From UBA11524 sp963590165 (GTDB lineage Bacteria > Bacillota > Clostridia > Christensenellales > Aristaeellaceae): a stretch of 64,000 nt of DNA. The stretch spans positions 70,995 through 134,994 of the forward strand of contig CAVANO010000015.1 of NCBI GenBank assembly GCA_963590165.1, given 5' to 3'. Shown piece after piece: positions 26,780-35,431 of this stretch (positions are counted from its first letter, which is position 1; the number at the start of each line of letters is the position of its first letter). A program made the translations under genes and the position numbers. The notes under the pieces are model-generated. The model made no database searches. It was not told where the DNA came from and saw only the letters and a program-made list of their open reading frames with translations.

Positions 26780-26810
26780 ATCCCATCTGCCTTCTGATTT
26801 CGCCTCTCGT

Positions 26811-26891
26811 GCGGGCGTGGCGGAATGGCAGACGCGCCAGACTTAGGATCTGGTGCCCAACGGCGTAAGAGTTCGAGTCTCTTCGCCCGCA
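26811..26891 (+). tRNA. tRNA-Leu (anticodon TAG)
   Basis: Acceptor GCGGGCG/CGCCCGC, anticodon loop CTTAGGA, and a long variable arm (TGCCCAACGGCG) as expected for a class II tRNA. CCA not encoded. Confidence 0.96.
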
Positions 26892-26925
26892 CATTTTCTT
26901 CATCACCATGCAGTCGCGTGGTTAT

Positions 26926-27001
26926 GCGGTAGTAGCTCAGTTGGTAGAGCGCCACCTTGCCAAGGTGGAGGTCGCGAGTCCGAGCCTCGTCTACCGCTCC
27001 A
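26926..27001 (+). tRNA. tRNA-Gly (anticodon GCC)
   Basis: Acceptor GCGGTAG/CTACCGC, anticodon loop TTGCCAA, discriminator T, with the 3' CCA encoded. Confidence 0.96.
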
Positions 27002-27004
27002 CAT

Positions 27005-27078
<74 letters not shown>

Positions 27079-27115
27079 GCTTGAAAGAAGAGCACTTCAT
27101 GAGTGCATTCGAATT

Positions 27116-27140
27116 ACCGTCCGAAAGGGCGGTTTTTTTT
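27116..27140 (+). terminator. Terminator of the tRNA operon
   Basis: ACCGTCC-GAAA-GGGCGGT stem-loop followed by seven or more T. Confidence 0.9.
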
Positions 27141-27161
27141 GTGCAATGTTTTCAACAATTT

Positions 27162-27205
27162 AAAAACGCAGGGACGTCCGACGCATTTCCGTCTTTCGTC
27201 CCTGC
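27162..27205 (-). terminator. Terminator of murG
   Basis: On the minus strand: GCAGGGACG / CGTCCCTGC, nine perfect pairs with a 20-nt internal region, followed by GTTTTTA. Confidence 0.8.
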
Positions 27206-27209
27206 TTCT

Positions 27210-28274
27210 TTATTTCTGTACCTCTTCGATCATTTCCAGCACGCGCTTCGTGCCGTCGGCAGGCGGTGCGCTCTTGACGACCGCCGTCAGCGTGTCACGG
27301 TCACGCCACGTGTCCAGCAGCGCCTGCGTCAGCGTATCCGCTGTCATGTTCTCCTGCAGCAGCACGCGGCACAGACCGCGCTTCTCCAAGCTCTGCGCAT
27401 TCAGAATCTGATCGCCGCGCCCGGCTCCCTTAGGGTACGGCACGAGCAGCAGCGGCACCGCCAGCGCCTGAAATTCCATCAATGCGTTGCTCCCTGCACG
27501 GCTGAGCACGATGTCGGCGCAAGCCAGCACATCCGGCAGATCCTTGTCGAGGAATTCCATCTGCGCGTAGCCAGGCGTATGATTCAGCACATCGTCAAGG
27601 TTTCCCTTGCCGCAGATATGCGCAACGTCGAACGTCTTTGTCAGCGCAGGCAGCGCCTCACGAAGCGCCTGATTGACCCTCTGCGCGCCCAGCGAGCCGC
27701 CCATCATCAGCAGCACGGGCTTTGTGCCGTCAAAGTGCAGAAACGTCAGTCCCTTGCTTCTGTCGCCATGGAACAGCTCCGGTCGCAGCGGCGTGCCGAC
27801 TGCCTCCGCCTTCGCGCCAAGCGCCTCCGCGCATTCAGGGAAGGTCGTCGCAATTCGCTTCACGAATGGTCGACACAGCTTGTTCGCCAGACCCGGCGTC
27901 AGGTCGCTCTCGTGGCAAACAACCGGCACGCGATGCAACCACGCGCCAAACACGACCGGCACCGCCACAAAGCCGCCCTTGCTGAAGCACACATCCGGCT
28001 TGATTTTACCAATCAGGTGTGCAGACTGCACAGCACCGGCGATGACGCGGAACGGGTCGGTAAAGTTCCGCCAGTCGAAATAACGGCGGAGCTTGCCGGT
28101 CTTGACGCCGTGGTAGGTGATGCCTGGCATGCTGCGGAGTTTTTCCGCCTCCATGCCGTTTTCCGTGCCGATATAATGCACCTCATAGCCGCTTTCGAGG
28201 AGATGCGGCAGCAGCGCGAGATTCGGTGTGACATGCCCCATCGTGCCGCCGCCGGTCAGGACGATTTTTTTCAT
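27210..28274 (-). CDS. murG: UDP-N-acetylglucosamine--lipid I N-acetylglucosaminyltransferase MurG
   Basis: A 354-residue GT-B enzyme at the inner membrane face that adds GlcNAc to lipid I, making lipid II for peptidoglycan. N-terminal GGGTMGHVTPNLAL (residues 8-21), MGGSLGAQRVNQAL, and the donor-site segment SRAGSNALMEFQAL are diagnostic; length is normal. It stands alone here, not in a mur/dcw cluster, downstream of two tRNA genes but separated from them by a terminator. The ribosome site is weak. Confidence 0.96.
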   Translation of the reverse strand: MKKIVLTGGGTMGHVTPNLALLPHLLESGYEVHYIGTENGMEAEKLRSMPGITYHGVKTGKLRRYFDWRNFTDPFRVIAGAVQSAHLIGKIKPDVCFSKGGFVAVPVVFGAWLHRVPVVCHESDLTPGLANKLCRPFVKRIATTFPECAEALGAKAEAVGTPLRPELFHGDRSKGLTFLHFDGTKPVLLMMGGSLGAQRVNQALREALPALTKTFDVAHICGKGNLDDVLNHTPGYAQMEFLDKDLPDVLACADIVLSRAGSNALMEFQALAVPLLLVPYPKGAGRGDQILNAQSLEKRGLCRVLLQENMTADTLTQALLDTWRDRDTLTAVVKSAPPADGTKRVLEMIEEVQK

Positions 28275-28301
28275 GCTGAAAACCGCCTTTTTTACTGTAT
28301 T

Positions 28302-28329
28302 AAAAAATCCTCCGCTTGTTCAGCGAAGG
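28302..28329 (-). terminator. Terminator after the minus-strand tRNA pair
   Basis: On the minus strand: CCTTCGC / GCGGAGG stem (one wobble), then ATTTTTTA, between tRNA-Glu and murG. Confidence 0.75.
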
Positions 28330-28333
28330 AAAG

Positions 28334-28406
28334 CACCTCCGATGGGATTCGAACCCATGTTTTCGCCTTGAGAGGGCGGCGTCCTAGGCCTCTAGACAAC
28401 GGAGGC
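28334..28406 (-). tRNA. tRNA-Glu (anticodon CTC)
   Basis: Anticodon loop CTCTCAA, T-arm ATGGGTTCGAATCCCAT, acceptor GCCTCCG/CGGAGGT with a G-T pair at 1-72. The outermost anticodon-stem pair is mismatched. CCA not encoded. Confidence 0.9.
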
Positions 28407-28410
28407 AAAT

Positions 28411-28481
28411 CTGGGGAACTAGGATTTGAACCTAGACAATACGAGTCAGAGTCGTAGGTGCTGCCATTACACCATTCCCCA
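28411..28481 (-). tRNA. tRNA-Gln (anticodon CTG)
   Basis: Acceptor TGGGGAA/TTCCCCA, anticodon loop CTCTGAC. First of the two-tRNA transcript on the minus strand; CCA not encoded. Confidence 0.93.
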
Positions 28482-28525
28482 TCAGCAACCGGCCGAATGG
28501 ATTTCTTCGCCCGACTGCATGGATT

Positions 28526-28554
28526 ATTATATCGCAATTCTGCTCTCTTGTCAA
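28526..28554 (-). promoter_or_regulatory. Consensus promoter of the tRNA-Gln/tRNA-Glu pair
   Basis: On the minus strand: TTGACA, 17-nt spacer, TATAAT, about 45 nt before tRNA-Gln. Confidence 0.88.
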
Positions 28555-28589
28555 TACCCTTTTTGAATTTTTTCTCTATTCTTCTGCAC

Positions 28590-28617
28590 AAAAAAACTCC
28601 GGCATTTTCAGCCGGAG
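28590..28617 (-). terminator. Terminator of the liv operon
   Basis: On the minus strand: CTCCGGC-TGAAAAT-GCCGGAG followed by seven T. Confidence 0.88.
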
Positions 28618-28635
28618 CAATCGATTCGATTGGAA

Positions 28636-29343
28636 TTATGCACCCAGATATGCCTTGCGGACGTCATCGTTGTGCAGAAGGCTTTCAGCACTGCCGGACA
28701 TCGAGATTTTGCCGGTTTCCAGCACATACGCGCGGTCAGCCACAGAAAGCGCCATCTGTGCATTCTGCTCGACCAGCAGAATCGTCGTGCCCGCCTTGTG
28801 CAACTCGCAGATGATGTCAAAAATCTGCTCAACCAGAATCGGAGCCAGACCCATGGACGGCTCATCGAGCATCAGCAACCGCGGCTTGGACATCAGGGCG
28901 CGCGCCATCGCAAGCATCTGCTGTTCGCCGCCGGAGAGCGTACCTGCAATCTGCTTCTGACGTTCCTTCAGGCGCGGAAAACGTACGAACATTTCCTCGA
29001 TGCTCGCTGGGATTTCCTTGTCCGGACGAGAGAAGCCGCCCATTTCGAGGTTCTCCTGCACCGTCATCTCCTGGAAAATACGCCGTCCCTCCGGACAAAG
29101 CGCCATGCCGTGCTTGACCATGTCAGACGCATGCACACGTGCGAGATCCTTGCCTGCAAAGGACACAGAACCGGTGCGCGGGCGGAGCAATCCGGCTATG
29201 GTGTTCAGCGTGGTGGACTTGCCCGCGCCGTTCGCACCAATCAGCGTAACGACCTCGCCTTCCTCCACGGAAAAGGACACGCCCTTTATCGCATGAATGG
29301 AGCCATAGTAAACGTGAATGTCATTGACCTCCAGCAGACTCAT
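28636..29343 (-). CDS. livF: Branched-chain amino acid ABC transporter ATPase LivF
   Basis: A 235-residue ATPase of the high-affinity leucine/isoleucine/valine importer. Walker A GANGAGKST, signature LSGGEQQ, Walker B LLMLDEPS and the EQN segment after it are typical of LivF. The start is the ATG at MSLLEVNDI, with AAGGAGGCGG upstream; the frame continues upstream but overlaps livG without a ribosome site. It overlaps the livG stop as ATGA. Last gene of livKHMGF. Confidence 0.95.
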   Translation of the reverse strand: MSLLEVNDIHVYYGSIHAIKGVSFSVEEGEVVTLIGANGAGKSTTLNTIAGLLRPRTGSVSFAGKDLARVHASDMVKHGMALCPEGRRIFQEMTVQENLEMGGFSRPDKEIPASIEEMFVRFPRLKERQKQIAGTLSGGEQQMLAMARALMSKPRLLMLDEPSMGLAPILVEQIFDIICELHKAGTTILLVEQNAQMALSVADRAYVLETGKISMSGSAESLLHNDDVRKAYLGA

Positions 29344-30206
29344 GACTCCGCCTCCTTTTGCTTGCCCAGATACGCTTCGATAACGACCGGGTTGTTCTGA
29401 ATCTCCGCCGCCGTGCCCTTGGCAATGATCCGCCCGTAGTTCAGCACGCAAATACCCTCGCAGATGCCCATAACGAGATTCATGTCATGCTCAATCAGCA
29501 GGACAGCAATCTGGAACTGGTCGCGGATTTTGATGATGTTTTCCATCAGCTCCGCCGTTTCGTGCGGATTCATGCCGGCGGCCGGCTCATCGAGCAGCAG
29601 CAGGCACGGGTTCGTTGCCAGCGCGCGGACAATCTCCAAACGGCGCTGTGCACCATAAGGCAGCGAGCCTGCCTTCACGTCGCACATGTGCTCCATGCCG
29701 AAGATGCTCAGCAGCTCCAGCGCCTTCTCGTGCTGTTTCTTTTCTCCCGCCCAGTACTGCGGCAACCGGAAGATGCCCGAGAACATACCGTATTTCACCT
29801 GATTATGCAGACCGATGCGGACGTTTTCCTCAACGGTCATGTTGTTGAACAGGCGGATGTTCTGGAACGTGCGCGCAATGCCGAGCTTCGATGCCTGCAC
29901 GGTGTTCATGCCGGCGGTATCCTTGCCGTTAATCAGGATGGTGCCGCTCGTAGGCTGATACACCTTCGTCAGCAGATTGAACACGGTCGTCTTGCCGGCG
30001 CCGTTCGGTCCAATCAAGCCACAGATTTCCGTGCGGCCAATGGCAAGATGGACGTCATCGACTGCCTTCAGACCGCCGAACTCAATGCCCAGATGGGTTG
30101 CCTCCAGCACGGGCGACTGATTCACATCACGCTCAGGAATAATGCTGCGTGAGGGCACCGGCACCATCTTGGTATCCGGCTTGAATTTCTTCATCAAATC
30201 CGTCAT
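29340..30206 (-). CDS. livG: Branched-chain amino acid ABC transporter ATPase LivG
   Basis: A 288-residue ATPase partner of LivF. Walker A GPNGAGKTT, the LivG-specific ARTFQNIRLF after the Q-loop, a variant signature region (LPYGAQRRLEIVRAL) and Walker B LLLLDEPAAGMNP are present. A 30-residue charged N-terminal extension precedes the usual start; the ATG overlaps the livM stop by four nt, so coupling supports this start. Confidence 0.95.
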   Translation of the reverse strand: MTDLMKKFKPDTKMVPVPSRSIIPERDVNQSPVLEATHLGIEFGGLKAVDDVHLAIGRTEICGLIGPNGAGKTTVFNLLTKVYQPTSGTILINGKDTAGMNTVQASKLGIARTFQNIRLFNNMTVEENVRIGLHNQVKYGMFSGIFRLPQYWAGEKKQHEKALELLSIFGMEHMCDVKAGSLPYGAQRRLEIVRALATNPCLLLLDEPAAGMNPHETAELMENIIKIRDQFQIAVLLIEHDMNLVMGICEGICVLNYGRIIAKGTAAEIQNNPVVIEAYLGKQKEAES

Positions 30207-31273
30207 GCTGCTTCACCTTCCTTCACCGTATCGTGATGCTTCTTCCGCGGATGAATGCGGTCAAGCACCTGACGGACAACCGGCGCGTTGCCCAGCAGCA
30301 TCACAGCAATCAGCACAATGGCATAAATCAGCATGCGGTAGTCGCCGAATTCACGCAACACCTCGGGCAGGACAACCAGCAGCGCCGCCGCAATAACCGA
30401 GCCGCGGATGTTGCCGATGCCGCCCAGCACGACGAAGACCAGAATCTGAATCGATGTGTCAAATTTGAACTTATCCGGCGCAACCGAGGACATGTTCAGC
30501 CCATACAGCGCACCTGCCATGCCGGCAAGCGCTGCGGACGTCACGAACGCCATCAGCTTGTATTTCGTGACGTTCACGCCCATCGCCTCGGCGGCAATGC
30601 GATTGTCACGGCTCGCCATGATGGCGCGGCCAGAGCGGCTGTTAATCAGGTTGAGCACCACAAAGAGCGTAAAGAGCACCAGGACAAAGCCAGCCTCGAA
30701 TGTTGCAATTTTCTCCACGCGCACGGAGCCTGCAGGACCGTTATAGAGGATGTTGCCCGCAATATCCGGGTCATTGAACGTGACGAGAAGCTTGCCGTCA
30801 TTCACGGCGAAGTACAGGCAGTTCATGACATTGCGGATGATTTCGCCGAATGCCAGCGTCACGATGGCAAGGTAGTCGCCGCGCAGGCGCAGCACCGGAA
30901 TGCCGATGAGCACGCCTGCAATCGCCGCACACACGCCGCCAGTTACCATCGACAGCACAAGGCGCAGCGTCTCATTCTCCATCTGAAAGGCATTCAGCAG
31001 CCAGCCGGACATGATGAGACCGGAAAATGCACCGACGCTCATGAAGCCCGCATGACCCAGCGACAGTTCGCCGGAAATACCGACCGTCAGGTTCAACGAA
31101 ACTGCCATGACGATGTAAACGCAAATCGGAATCAGCTGACCCTTCAGCGAACGGCTGATGGTAAAGCCCGGAATGGCCTTGTTCAGAGCAAGCTGCGTCA
31201 CGATGAACGCAACGATGACAATTGCGTACGTAATCAGATTGTTGACAAAGTTCTTCGTTTTCTTCCTCATCAT
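30203..31273 (-). CDS. livM: Branched-chain amino acid ABC transporter permease LivM
   Basis: A 356-residue inner-membrane permease with about ten hydrophobic helices. The conserved core SLNLTVGISGELSLGHAGFM and the coupling-helix region LRLRGDYLAIVTLAFGEIIR are clear LivM signatures. It forms the channel with LivH. Its start lies 3 nt after the livH stop. Confidence 0.95.
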   Translation of the reverse strand: MMRKKTKNFVNNLITYAIVIVAFIVTQLALNKAIPGFTISRSLKGQLIPICVYIVMAVSLNLTVGISGELSLGHAGFMSVGAFSGLIMSGWLLNAFQMENETLRLVLSMVTGGVCAAIAGVLIGIPVLRLRGDYLAIVTLAFGEIIRNVMNCLYFAVNDGKLLVTFNDPDIAGNILYNGPAGSVRVEKIATFEAGFVLVLFTLFVVLNLINSRSGRAIMASRDNRIAAEAMGVNVTKYKLMAFVTSAALAGMAGALYGLNMSSVAPDKFKFDTSIQILVFVVLGGIGNIRGSVIAAALLVVLPEVLREFGDYRMLIYAIVLIAVMLLGNAPVVRQVLDRIHPRKKHHDTVKEGEAA

Positions 31274-31276
31274 ACG

Positions 31277-32161
31277 TTACACCTTCTCTCGAATCGGCTT
31301 GCCCAGCAGACCGGTCGGCTTGACCAGCAGAATGATAATCAGCACAGCGAACACAAGCGCATCACCCAGCTCGGTCGAAACATACGCCTTGCCGAGGATT
31401 TCGATGATGCCCAGCAACAATCCGCCGAGCAGTGCACCCGGAATCGAGCCGATGCCGCCGAAAACAGCTGCCGTAAACGCCTTGATGCCGGGCATAGAGC
31501 CTGTCGTCGGCATCAGCGTGTGATACGTCGAGCAGAGGAGCACGCCGGCGATGGCTGCCAGTGCACTGCCGATCGCGAACGTCAGCGAAATCGTCGCATT
31601 CACCTTGATGCCCATCAGTTCTGCCGCGCTGCGATCCTCGCTGACGGCACGCATCGCCTTGCCCATCTTCGTCTTCGAGGTGAAGAAGGTCAGCGCAAGC
31701 ATAATCAGGACATTCGCAAGGACGGTCACGATGGTTTCGCCGGAAATGAGCATCTGTCCGTCAAACAGGCTGATGCTCGGAATGTTGATAACTGACGGGA
31801 AGGACTTCGTATTCGGGCCGAAGACAAGAAGCGCCACATTCTGCAGGAGATAGCTCACGCCGATTGCGGTAATCAGCACTGCGAGGCTCGTCGCCTGACG
31901 CAGCGGCTTATAGGCAAGGCGTTCGATGATCATGCCCAGCACCGTGCAGACAACCATGGCCAGCAACACGCCCACAATCGGAGACATGCCCCAGTACTGC
32001 GTGGCGCAGAAGCAGATATATGCACCGATCATGATGACATCGCCGTGCGCGAAGTTCAGCATCTTCGCAATGCCGTAAACCATGGAATAACCGAGTGCAA
32101 TGATTGCATATACGCTGCCAAGGCTGATTCCGTTAATGAGGTAAGACAAGAATTGAACCAT
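31277..32161 (-). CDS. livH: Branched-chain amino acid ABC transporter permease LivH
   Basis: A 294-residue permease, about eight membrane helices. The N-terminal LINGISLGSVYAIIALGYSM and the MLNFAHGDVIMIGAY segment are diagnostic, and GGIGSIPGALLGGLLLG lies near the end. It follows livK after a 274-nt gap holding a large stem-loop, which may lower permease expression relative to the binding protein. Confidence 0.95.
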   Translation of the reverse strand: MVQFLSYLINGISLGSVYAIIALGYSMVYGIAKMLNFAHGDVIMIGAYICFCATQYWGMSPIVGVLLAMVVCTVLGMIIERLAYKPLRQATSLAVLITAIGVSYLLQNVALLVFGPNTKSFPSVINIPSISLFDGQMLISGETIVTVLANVLIMLALTFFTSKTKMGKAMRAVSEDRSAAELMGIKVNATISLTFAIGSALAAIAGVLLCSTYHTLMPTTGSMPGIKAFTAAVFGGIGSIPGALLGGLLLGIIEILGKAYVSTELGDALVFAVLIIILLVKPTGLLGKPIREKV

Positions 32162-32375
32162 TCGGCGGCACCTCCCAGAGTGATTGCGTTGCTTGTTGGA
32201 ATCCTATACTTCATTTTCAGCTTTCCAAAGAGCTTTGCGATCGTCCCTTGAACCCTTCGCATGCACCATACAGAAGCTGAAAATGTGCTTTTTCAGAAAC
32301 ACAGCAAGGCAATCAGCAGCAGTCCGTTTGCTCCGTTGCACCAACTGTTGCTGATTACCTTGAATGTGTTCATAG

Positions 32376-32415
32376 CCCTGTCCCGATGCCAGATTGCTCT
32401 CGCATCGGGACAGGG
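32376..32415 (-). promoter_or_regulatory. Large stem-loop between livK and livH
   Basis: Perfect 14-bp stem CCCTGTCCCGATGC / GCATCGGGACAGGG with a 12-nt loop and no T-run on the minus strand. Most likely an mRNA 3'-end stabiliser or processing site that raises livK over livHMGF. The rest of the 274-nt gap shows no gene. Confidence 0.65.
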
Positions 32416-32435
32416 ACAATGTTTGATTCGGTCGA

Positions 32436-33590
32436 TTACTCTTCCGTCGCAGCCGCGGCAGCAGCGCCGACATACACGCCGTCCTTGATGATGACAGCGG
32501 TCGGGGTCTTGCTGACTTCGCCATTGGTACTCCAGACCATGGTGCCGGTCAGACCGGTCACGGTCAGTTCCTGCATGGCGGCGATCATCGCGTCGCAGAT
32601 GTCTTCGGGCGCTTCGTCACCCTTCACGCCAGCAACCTCAGCAGCCTTCACCAATGCATAGATGCCGTCATAAGCATCCGCAGCGAACTGGTTCGGGGTC
32701 TCGCCGAATTCCTGCTGATACTTCGCGACGAAGTTCTGGGTCAGCTCATCGGGAGCGTCAGCAGAGAAGGGGGTCAGCAGCATGACATCCTCCGCCAGAG
32801 CGGTGTCGAAGCCAGCCAGCGTCAGGATGCCGTCCATGCCGTCAACGCCGAAGAACGTGGGCTTGTAGCCGAGGCTGTTCGCAGTGTTGAGGATCATGGA
32901 AGCGGGGGTGTAGTAGATGGGCAGGAACACCACGTCAGCACCTGCATTCTTCGCCTCAGTCACCTGCACGGAGAAGTCGGTGGTGTCGTTCGTGAAGGTG
33001 GTCACAGAGACAATCTCCAGACCCAGCTCTTCTGCGCGGGCAACGAAGGTCTGATAGATGCCGGTGGAGTAAGTGTCGGCATTATTATAGATGATGGCAA
33101 CCTTCTCGCCGACCTTGTTGTTGTAGATGTACTCAGCAGAAGCGGTGCCCTGCGCCGGATCCGTGAAGCAGACCTGATAGATATTGTCCTTGTTGGCAGT
33201 GACTTCCGTAGAGGATGCGGAAGGCGTCAGCATGAACACGCGCTCTTCATACGCCTGGGCAGACACGGTGATGCAGGGGGTGGTGGTCACGGTGCCAAGG
33301 ATGACCTGCGAACCGTTATCCAGCGTCGTGTTATAAGCATTGATGGACTTCTCAGCATCGTTCTCATCGTCCTGAATGTCCAGCACGATCTGAATGCCGC
33401 CAGCCGCATTGATTTCATCAGCAGCGATCTGTGCGCCGCGGGCAACAGCAAGGCCGTAAACAGCAGCAGCACCGGTCATCGGGCCGATGACGCCGACATG
33501 AAGGGTAGCGCTCTCCTCAGCGGTTGCGAAGGACGCCATGGTCAGAACCATGGTCAGAGCGAGCATCAGGCTAAAAAACTTCTTCATCAT
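32436..33590 (-). CDS. livK: Branched-chain amino acid ABC transporter substrate-binding protein
   Basis: A 384-residue extracellular solute-binding protein of the leucine-binding (PBP type I) family. It has a signal peptide of about 24 residues ending FATA-EES, then VGVIGPMTGAAAVYG and GVDGMDGILTLAG, with two alpha/beta lobes. No lipobox cysteine is present, unusual for a monoderm, where binding proteins are usually lipid-anchored. The tail is Ala-rich. AAGGAGG lies 6 nt before the first ATG. Specificity among amino acids is not readable. Confidence 0.92.
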   Translation of the reverse strand: MMKKFFSLMLALTMVLTMASFATAEESATLHVGVIGPMTGAAAVYGLAVARGAQIAADEINAAGGIQIVLDIQDDENDAEKSINAYNTTLDNGSQVILGTVTTTPCITVSAQAYEERVFMLTPSASSTEVTANKDNIYQVCFTDPAQGTASAEYIYNNKVGEKVAIIYNNADTYSTGIYQTFVARAEELGLEIVSVTTFTNDTTDFSVQVTEAKNAGADVVFLPIYYTPASMILNTANSLGYKPTFFGVDGMDGILTLAGFDTALAEDVMLLTPFSADAPDELTQNFVAKYQQEFGETPNQFAADAYDGIYALVKAAEVAGVKGDEAPEDICDAMIAAMQELTVTGLTGTMVWSTNGEVSKTPTAVIIKDGVYVGAAAAAATEE

Positions 33591-33661
33591 TCCAAGCCTC
33601 CTTATTCAAGCGGCGAAGCGAGGAATCAGCGGATGTCCGCTTTTCGCTTCGTCTTGCATCA

Positions 33662-33690
33662 ATTATACGCATCCGCGGCGCCTGCGTAAA
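33662..33690 (-). promoter_or_regulatory. Promoter of the liv operon
   Basis: On the minus strand: TTTACG, 17-nt spacer, TATAAT, about 70 nt before livK. A 60-nt GC-poor stretch follows toward the rpmJ terminator. Confidence 0.6.
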
Positions 33691-33750
33691 GGGTTTTTCT
33701 GAATTTTTGCTGTTCTTTTGATGCACTTCTGATGTTAATGTTCGGAAATT

Positions 33751-33779
33751 AAAAAAACCGTGAGCGCAATGCCCACGGT
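33751..33779 (-). terminator. Terminator after rpmJ, end of the ribosomal protein cluster
   Basis: On the minus strand: ACCGTGGGC / GCTCACGGT (one wobble) followed by seven T. Confidence 0.85.
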
Positions 33780-33792
33780 GATTCAGCCGAAA

Positions 33793-33906
33793 TCAGCCCT
33801 GCTTCTGCTTATGCTTGGGATTCTCGCAGATGACCATGACCTTGCCCTTACGGCGAATGATCTTGCACTTTTCGCAGATCGGCTTCACGGACGGACGAAC
33901 CTTCAT
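33793..33906 (-). CDS. rpmJ: Ribosomal protein L36 (bL36), zinc-binding type
   Basis: A 37-residue protein beginning MKVRPSVKPICEKCK and containing VICENPKHKQKQG. Three Cys and one His form the zinc site (C+ form). AGGAGG precedes the ATG. It has its own promoter (34010-34038) and terminator, so it can be made apart from the rest of the operon. Confidence 0.97.
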   Translation of the reverse strand: MKVRPSVKPICEKCKIIRRKGKVMVICENPKHKQKQG

Positions 33907-34009
33907 GTGCTGTTACCTCCTGTTGTAAATGAGTCCACGAGGGCGAGCAGAAATACCGCGCGCCCGGATGCGTCTGATGCGATTGTGCTTGTCACACAGT
34001 GCATCTTAA

Positions 34010-34038
34010 ATTATACACCAGAGTACCCCTTCCGTCAA
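34010..34038 (-). promoter_or_regulatory. Promoter of rpmJ
   Basis: On the minus strand: TTGACG, 17-nt spacer, TATAAT, in the 185-nt gap between infA and rpmJ. Confidence 0.8.
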
Positions 34039-34090
34039 GAGGAAATCTGGCGGATTCAGCACTCTTATTCCCCTGCTAGTCCCCTGATGA

Positions 34091-34312
34091 TCAGGTTTTG
34101 CTGCGCCAGGTGATGCGGCCGCGGTTCAGGTCATAGGGCGACAGCTCGATTTTAACCTTGTCGCCGGGGTAGATGCGGATGAAATTCATGCGCATCTTGC
34201 CGGAAATGACGGCGGTCACGATATGACCATTCGGCAGTTCCACCTTGAACATGGCGTTGGGAAGAGCCTCAGTGACCTTTCCTTCCAGCTCGATGACATC
34301 GCTCTTGGACAT
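34091..34312 (-). CDS. infA: Translation initiation factor IF-1
   Basis: A 73-residue OB-fold protein: MSKSDVIELEG, VELPNGH, IRIYPGDKVKIELSPYDL and the C-terminal RGRITWRSK are all canonical. It occupies the A site during initiation. It lies one base after the KOW protein gene. Confidence 0.98.
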   Translation of the reverse strand: MSKSDVIELEGKVTEALPNAMFKVELPNGHIVTAVISGKMRMNFIRIYPGDKVKIELSPYDLNRGRITWRSKT

Positions 34313-34313
34313 G

Positions 34314-34649
34314 TCAGTCCTCCTTGTTGATCCCAGCCGCGGCAGTGTCCGAGCAGGGATGATCGGTCTTGGCGGTCAGCGAAAGCCCGTGCGCTGAGAG
34401 CGCAGTGCGCAGATCGCTGTCCTGTAGATGCTGATTGGGCAGCGCCTGACTGTCCACGTTCACCAGAATGGGCTTCGGGCGCAGATGCATCGTCTTTTTC
34501 TTCTTCGGGTGATCGATTTTGCGGCTCAGACCGTCCGCCATCAGCACGTACCGGTCATCGAGCACCTCAAGCACCACGAAAAACCGACCTGCATCGCGTC
34601 CCTGAACCGATTGCACAACGCGCCCCGGTTCCATCGTCAGCCGTTCCAT
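34314..34649 (-). CDS. KOW-domain RNA-binding protein (L14e-like)
   Basis: A 111-residue protein found between map and infA in many Clostridia. The KOW motif region (PGRVVQSVQGRDAGRFFVVL) is followed by a basic stretch PKKKKTMHL, then a less conserved tail. Presumed ribosome- or RNA-associated; the precise role is not known. Its start codon overlaps the map stop by one base (TGATG), so it is translationally coupled. Confidence 0.85.
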   Translation of the reverse strand: MERLTMEPGRVVQSVQGRDAGRFFVVLEVLDDRYVLMADGLSRKIDHPKKKKTMHLRPKPILVNVDSQALPNQHLQDSDLRTALSAHGLSLTAKTDHPCSDTAAAGINKED

Positions 34650-35425
34650 CAGGCTTCCTCCCCCCAGGTGAAACCCGGGTATGTCAGCACCTCAGGCAGC
34701 CCGTCCTCGCCGATGGCGATGGTGTGCTCGTAGTGCGAAGCGAGGCTTCCGTCCCGCGTGCGGCAGCACCACTGGTCGGGGTCGCAGGTGATGCGGTAGT
34801 CGCCCATCGTTATCATCGGCTCGATCGCGATCGTCATCCCCTTGCGAAGACGAAGTCCGCGATCCGGCGTGCCGAAATTGTACACAGGCGGATCCTCATG
34901 CATCTCCCTGCCGATGCCGTGCCCCGTGAGGTCACGGATGACGCCGTAGCCGTTCTTCTCAGCGACTTCCTGAATGGCGTGACCGACATCACCCAGACGC
35001 TTGCCGGCAATCGCCTGCCGTGCACCAGCCCAGAAGCACTGCTCCGTCACATCGATGAGGTGCTGCGCCTCCGGCGTGATTTTGCCGACACCCATGGTGA
35101 AGGCGCTGTCAGCCTGCCAGCCGTCCAGCACCAGACCGCAGTCGATGGAGAGAATCTGACCTTCCTCAAGAATCTGCTTTTCCGAAGGAATGCCATGCAC
35201 CACTGCGTCATCGACCGATGCGCAAATCGTTGCCGGATAGCCCTCGTAATGCAGGAAGGAAGGAATCGCATGATGCTTGCGGATGAGCTGCTCGGCATAA
35301 ACATCGAGCGCAGCCGTGCTGATGCCAGGCTTCACAGCCTCGCGCAGGCGGCAGAGCACCTCGTAGAGGAGCGCTCCGGCATCGCGCATTTTGCCGATTT
35401 GCTCAGGATTCTTCAAACTGATCAT
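34649..35425 (-). CDS. map: Methionine aminopeptidase, type I
   Basis: A 258-residue cytosolic metalloprotease removing the N-terminal Met of new proteins. Metal ligands: Asp in SIDCGLVLDGWQAD, His in LTGHGIGREMHE, Glu in IEPMIT and HYEHTIAI. The length and the absence of an N-terminal zinc extension are those of bacterial type Ia. It starts 6 nt after the adk stop. Confidence 0.97.
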   Translation of the reverse strand: MISLKNPEQIGKMRDAGALLYEVLCRLREAVKPGISTAALDVYAEQLIRKHHAIPSFLHYEGYPATICASVDDAVVHGIPSEKQILEEGQILSIDCGLVLDGWQADSAFTMGVGKITPEAQHLIDVTEQCFWAGARQAIAGKRLGDVGHAIQEVAEKNGYGVIRDLTGHGIGREMHEDPPVYNFGTPDRGLRLRKGMTIAIEPMITMGDYRITCDPDQWCCRTRDGSLASHYEHTIAIGEDGLPEVLTYPGFTWGEEA

Positions 35426-35431
35426 GATGTA

